Positions 60,481-64,000 of a DNA stretch of 64,000 nt are shown here, piece after piece. The notes under the pieces were generated by a model. It searched no databases and was not told where the DNA came from. It saw only the letters and a list, made by a program, of their open reading frames with translations. The stretch's first letter is position 1, and each line of letters begins with the position of its first letter. The stretch lies in the NCBI RefSeq assembly GCF_003751605.1, contig NZ_RJVJ01000002.1, positions 62,001-126,000 on the forward strand, in the 5' to 3' direction. This DNA is from Kitasatospora cineracea (GTDB taxonomy: Bacteria; Actinomycetota; Actinomycetes; Streptomycetales; Streptomycetaceae). The position numbers and the translations under genes are program-made.

Positions 60481-61683
60481 TCAGTTCGCGCCCGCGGCCC
60501 GGCCCTGGAGCGCGGCGGTGAGCTTGCGCTCCAGGTCGGTGAGGGAGAGCACGCCGTAGACCGTGCCGTCCGGGCGGACCACCAGGTACTCGGTGGCGGG
60601 GGCGCGGCGCAGCGTGTCGAGGATCTGCTCGCCGGCCAGGTCGACGGGGACGGTGAGGCCGGGTTCGAGGTCGCGGGAGACGGCGGTGACGGCGACCCAG
60701 GGGCGGCGGTGCTCGGGGACGGCGCTGACCGCGGACTCCTTGACCACGGCGATCGGCTCGCCGCGGCCGTCGACCACCACGATCGCCCCGGCGTGCGCCT
60801 CGCGGGCCCGGCGCATGGCCTCGCCGAGCGGGGTGTCGGCGGGGACGTCGATGCTGCGGCGGGCCATCTCGCGGACCTTGAGCCGGGGCAGCACCTCCTT
60901 GAGGCGGGCGTTGCGCAGCGAGTTGCCGGCGCCCTGCCAGATGATGAAGCCGAGGACGGCGGCGAGCACGCCGTCGACCATGGCCTCGGTGGTGGAGCGC
61001 TCGATGTCCTGGGAGGAGCTGAAGATCGGCAGGCCGAGGACGACGGCGACGGCCAGGGCGCGGCCGACCCAGACGGCGGCCAGGGTGCCCTTCATCGGGT
61101 TGCCGGTGAGGGCCCAGACGACGGCGCGCAGCATCCGGCCGCCGTCCAGCGGGAGGCCGGGCAGCAGGTTGAAGGCGGCGACGACCAGGTTGGAGACCAT
61201 CAGTCCGGCGAGCAGCACGCCGGGGACGGTGGCGGGTTCGACGGCGCGCAGGCCGAGCCAGAAGGCGCCGCCGAGCAGCAGCGAGAGCAGCGGGCCGACG
61301 AAGGCGAGCCAGAACTCGCGCCAGGGCCGGTCGGCCTCCTTCTCGATCTCGGAGACGCCGCCGAGGAACTGGAGCTGGATCCGGCGCACGCCGAGCTTGT
61401 AGCGCAGCCCGACGACGGTGTGGGCGAGTTCGTGGACCAGGACGGAGCCGTAGAAGGCGACGGCGAAGGAGAAGGCCAGCAGGTAGCGGGTGGCTCCGAG
61501 GTCGGGCAGGACGTCGGCGAGGCGGCTGCCGAAGATCCAGGTGATCAGGGCGGCGACCAGGAACCAGGACGGGGTGACGTAGACGGGCACGCCGAACGGA
61601 CGGCCCATCAGGATGCCGCCGCGCGGCTGGTCGTCGGGCTTCGGCTTCGGCCTCTCCGGTGCCCGCCCCTCGGTGTCGTTCAC
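60481..61683 (-). CDS. Site-2-type membrane metalloprotease (M50) with CBS domains
   Basis: This 400-aa protein has the zinc motif VHELAHTVVG near residue 86, third ligand in LPGLPLDGGRM, five or six membrane helices and a C-terminal pair of CBS-like domains (from about residue 255 to the end). S2P enzymes cut membrane proteins; CBS domains bind adenine nucleotides. The GTG at 61683 follows agagg. Confidence 0.9.
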   Translation of the reverse strand: MNDTEGRAPERPKPKPDDQPRGGILMGRPFGVPVYVTPSWFLVAALITWIFGSRLADVLPDLGATRYLLAFSFAVAFYGSVLVHELAHTVVGLRYKLGVRRIQLQFLGGVSEIEKEADRPWREFWLAFVGPLLSLLLGGAFWLGLRAVEPATVPGVLLAGLMVSNLVVAAFNLLPGLPLDGGRMLRAVVWALTGNPMKGTLAAVWVGRALAVAVVLGLPIFSSSQDIERSTTEAMVDGVLAAVLGFIIWQGAGNSLRNARLKEVLPRLKVREMARRSIDVPADTPLGEAMRRAREAHAGAIVVVDGRGEPIAVVKESAVSAVPEHRRPWVAVTAVSRDLEPGLTVPVDLAGEQILDTLRRAPATEYLVVRPDGTVYGVLSLTDLERKLTAALQGRAAGAN

Positions 61684-61830
61684 CGTGCTCCTCTCTAGCC
61701 GTCCGCTGGTGCCCCGTACGCTACGTGATCTCCGGCCCGGAACGGCGCTGGCCCCGCTCTCCCCCTTGCTCTTACCCAGCTCTTCGACCCGTTCGCCCCT
61801 GCTGCCGGTCCGGTGCAATAGGGTCGTGGC

Positions 61831-62697
61831 ATGCAGCAGACCGACCCCCCGCCCGTTCCGCGTCCGGCCGCCCGGCCGACCGGGCTGTCGCCGTCCCGGG
61901 CGGGCGACTTCATGACCTGCCCGCTGCTGTACCGGCTGCGGGTGATCGACCGGTTGCCGGAGCCGCCGAGCGCGGCCGCGACCCGGGGGACGCTGGTGCA
62001 CGCCGTGCTGGAGCGGCTGTTCGACCACCCGGCGGCCGAGCGCACGCCGGAGCGGGCGCTCGGGCTGCTGGGCCCGCAGTGGGAGCGGTTGCTGGGGGAA
62101 CGGCCGGAGCTGGCGGAACTGTTCCCGGGCGAGCCGGAGAAGTTGGCGGACTGGCTGGCGGACGCCGAGAAGCTGGTGCGCCGCTGGTTCCGGCTGGAGG
62201 ACCCGACCCGGCTGCACCCGGTGGAGCGGGAGCTGTACGTGGAGACCGCGCTGGCCTCGGGGCTGCTGCTGCGCGGGTACATCGACCGGGTGGACGTCGC
62301 GCCGTCCGGCGAGGTGCGGCTGGTGGACTACAAGACCGGCCGGGCGCCCTCGCGGGACTTCGAGGGCAAGGCGATGTTCCAGATGAAGTTCTACGCGCTG
62401 GTGGTGTGGCGGTGGAAGGGCGTGGTCCCCAAGCGCCTGCAGCTGGTGTACCTGGGCGGCGGCGGGGACGTGGTGACGTACGACCCGGACGAGGCCGACC
62501 TGCTCGCGGTGGAGCGCAAGCTGGAGGCGCTGTGGGAGGCGATCTCGGCGGCGGTGGCCACCGGTGACTTCCCGGCGACCCGCAACCGGCTGTGCGACTG
62601 GTGCGACCACCAGGCGTCCTGCCCGGAGTTCGGCGGCACTCCCCCGCCGTACCCGCTGCCCCTGGCTACTGAGACCATTCCTGGCAAGGAGTCGTAG
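61831..62697 (+). CDS. RecB/Cas4-like PD-(D/E)XK nuclease
   Basis: This 288-aa protein has the nuclease core ELYVETALASG then YIDRVDVAPSGEVRLVDYKT (catalytic Asp and Lys) and the Fe-S Cys set: one in MTCPLLYRLR and three in LCDWCDHQASCPEF. It is an orphan RecB-like nuclease; no cas genes are present. The ATG is at 61831, divergent from the protease gene. Confidence 0.88.
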   Translation: MQQTDPPPVPRPAARPTGLSPSRAGDFMTCPLLYRLRVIDRLPEPPSAAATRGTLVHAVLERLFDHPAAERTPERALGLLGPQWERLLGERPELAELFPGEPEKLADWLADAEKLVRRWFRLEDPTRLHPVERELYVETALASGLLLRGYIDRVDVAPSGEVRLVDYKTGRAPSRDFEGKAMFQMKFYALVVWRWKGVVPKRLQLVYLGGGGDVVTYDPDEADLLAVERKLEALWEAISAAVATGDFPATRNRLCDWCDHQASCPEFGGTPPPYPLPLATETIPGKES

Positions 62698-63369
62698 GTG
62701 ACGATCCGTGTGCTGCTGGTGGACGACCAGCCGCTGCTGCGTACCGGTTTCCGGATGATCCTGGAGGCGGAGTCCGACCTGGTGGTGGTCGGCGAGGCGG
62801 GCGACGGGCAGCAGGCGCTGGACCAGGTCCGCGCGCTGCAGCCGGACGTGGTGCTGATGGACATCCGGATGCCGCGGATGGACGGCGTGGAGGCGACCCG
62901 GCGGATCTCCGGGCCGGACCGGGACGGCCCGGCGAAGGTGCTGGTGCTGACCACCTTCGACCTGGACGAGTACGTGGTGGAGGCGCTGCGCGCGGGCGCC
63001 AGCGGCTTCCTGCTGAAGGACGTGCCGGCCGAGGAGCTGGTGCAGGCGATCCGGGTGGTGGCGGACGGCGCGGCGATGCTGGCCCCGTCGGTGACCCGCC
63101 GGCTGCTGGACATGTACGCCACCAAGCTGCCCTCCGGCGACGAGGCGCCGCCGCAGGCGCTGACGGTGCTGACCGAGCGCGAGGTGGAGGTGCTGCGGCT
63201 GGTGGCGCGCGGGCTGTCGAACGCGGAGATCGCCGCCGAGCTGTTCGTCTCGGAGACCACGGTGAAGACGCACGTGGGCCACGTGCTGACCAAGCTGCAG
63301 CTGCGCGACCGGGTGCAGGCGGCGGTGTACGCGTACGAGAGCGGCCTGGTGCGCCCGGGCGCGCTGTAG
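62698..63369 (+). CDS. NarL/LuxR-family response regulator
   Basis: This 223-aa regulator has a receiver domain (VLLVDDQP, phospho-Asp in VVLMDIRMPRMDG, Lys in FLLKDVPAE) and a C-terminal HTH (LTEREVEVLRLVARGLSN). The GTG at 62698 abuts the stop of the nuclease gene. No kinase lies beside it. Confidence 0.92.
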   Translation: MTIRVLLVDDQPLLRTGFRMILEAESDLVVVGEAGDGQQALDQVRALQPDVVLMDIRMPRMDGVEATRRISGPDRDGPAKVLVLTTFDLDEYVVEALRAGASGFLLKDVPAEELVQAIRVVADGAAMLAPSVTRRLLDMYATKLPSGDEAPPQALTVLTEREVEVLRLVARGLSNAEIAAELFVSETTVKTHVGHVLTKLQLRDRVQAAVYAYESGLVRPGAL

Positions 63370-63389
63370 TCCGTCCGACGCCGGAGAAC

Positions 63390-63433
63390 GCCGAACGGCC
63401 CGTCACCCCCTCGGGGGCGGCGGGCCGTTCGGC
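63390..63433. terminator. Bidirectional terminator
   Basis: Thirteen-base perfect arms at 63390-63402 and 63421-63433 enclose an 18-base loop containing a minor ccccc/ggggg stem. It separates the convergent response-regulator and binding-protein genes. Confidence 0.85.
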
Positions 63434-63457
63434 TGCGCTCGGTGCTCCGGCGGATCG

Positions 63458-64000
63458 TTACTTCGCGGTGCGGCCGATCTCCCAGAACCGGAACACGCCG
63501 GTGTTGTCCACGGTGGAGTCCACGCCGGTGATGGCGGGCTGGTACACGTAGAAGGACTTGTTCTGGAACAGCGGGACCATCGGGACGGCGTCGGCCAGGA
63601 TCTTCTGGATCTGGTCGTAGGCGCCGCCGCCGGAGCGGTCGGTGAGCTTGATGGAGTCCGGCACCAGCTTGTCGCTGATCTGCGGGTTGTCCCAACCGTT
63701 GTGGTAGGCGCCGCCGTTGACCACCAGCGGGCTGATGTAGTCGTCCGCGTCGGCGTAGTCGGGGGTCCAGCCGACGGTGTACGCCTGGTAGCTGCCGTTC
63801 TTCCAGCCGGCCTGGTAGGCGGTCCAGTCGGCCTCCTGCTGGACGGTGACCTGGAACAGGCCGCCGTTCTCCAGCTGCTGCTTGACCGACTCCAGTTCGG
63901 CGGCGCCGGCCCGGGCCCGGGACCAGGTCAGGGTGAGCTTGACCGGGGTGGCGACGTGCGCGTTGGCGAGGATCCGCTTGGCCTTGGCCGGGTCGGGCTC
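63458..64000 (-). CDS. Peptide ABC transporter solute-binding protein, C-terminal part
   Basis: The frame is open to the window edge (180 aa seen; start beyond 64000). The part visible fits SBP family 5: GWTPDYADADDYISPL, then IQKILADAVPMVPLFQNKSF and a C-terminal WEIGRTAK. This is a second, distinct peptide-binding protein relative to the one at 23560-25293. Substrate unknown; the rest of the transporter is likely beyond the edge. Confidence 0.88.
   Translation of the reverse strand, partial: EPDPAKAKRILANAHVATPVKLTLTWSRARAGAAELESVKQQLENGGLFQVTVQQEADWTAYQAGWKNGSYQAYTVGWTPDYADADDYISPLVVNGGAYHNGWDNPQISDKLVPDSIKLTDRSGGGAYDQIQKILADAVPMVPLFQNKSFYVYQPAITGVDSTVDNTGVFRFWEIGRTAK

Noticed and set aside
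61831..62697. Possible Cas4 and hence a CRISPR locus
   Set aside because: The protein has the nuclease and cysteine pattern, but there are no repeats, spacers or other cas genes. An orphan RecB-like nuclease is normal at this position.

Overview
This window is chromosomal DNA from a very GC-rich actinomycete, almost certainly a member of Streptomycetaceae (Streptomyces or Kitasatospora). The reasons are a complete Pup-proteasome locus, tandem roadblock/LC7 proteins, TatA/TatC beside PafB/PafC, many GTG/TTG starts and almost no AT-rich DNA. No tRNA, rRNA, CRISPR array, transposase, integrase or phage gene was recognised.

Layout. 0-3 kb: two small related proteins of unknown function (the first cut by the window edge), a strong terminator, and a FAD monooxygenase whose 3' end carries an exact 77-bp tandem duplication. 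3.1-6.0 kb: a HelY/Ski2-type helicase. 6.4-17.6 kb: small roadblock proteins, two ArsR-type regulators (one with an MFS exporter), and a block of a class V PLP enzyme, an S9 prolyl-peptidase-like enzyme and a secreted M6 metalloprotease. 17.7-27 kb: a GH36-like glycosidase, a five-gene Opp/Dpp peptide ABC transporter and a divergent Xaa-Pro aminopeptidase. 27-34.4 kb: a nitronate monooxygenase, an AhpD-like protein, an AraC-type regulator, and a two-component system divergent from an ABC exporter. 34.5-44.3 kb: a hydroxyproline catabolic region with a GntR regulator, an ornithine cyclodeaminase-like reductase, two proline-racemase-superfamily enzymes, an aldehyde dehydrogenase, a DapA-family deaminase/aldolase and a three-subunit D-hydroxyproline-type dehydrogenase. 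44.4-58.2 kb: the conserved core tatC-tatA-small membrane protein-Zn ribbon-pafC-pafB-three FKBPs-pafA-prcA-prcB-pup-dop-arc, all on the minus strand. 58.4-64 kb: a ferredoxin, a secreted protein, trmI, an M50 protease with CBS domains, a RecB-type nuclease, a LuxR-type response regulator and the 3' end of a solute-binding protein gene.

Main observation. A 14-bp inverted-repeat motif, idealised as TGTGAAATGTCACA, lies in front of six genes or divergent pairs: the GntR regulator, the DapA-family gene, the hydroxyproline dehydrogenase operon, the PLP enzyme/S9 peptidase pair, the secreted M6 protease, and the peptide-transporter/Xaa-Pro aminopeptidase pair. In four of the six it overlaps or sits between recognisable -35/-10 boxes. 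I infer one regulon that would couple extracellular protein breakdown, uptake of proline-rich peptides, cleavage of Xaa-Pro bonds and hydroxyproline catabolism, i.e. a use system for collagen-like protein, with the GntR protein as the first candidate regulator. This block and its neighbours (about 38 kb) separate helY from tatC, which I recall as close neighbours in other streptomycetes, so the region may be a lineage-specific insertion.
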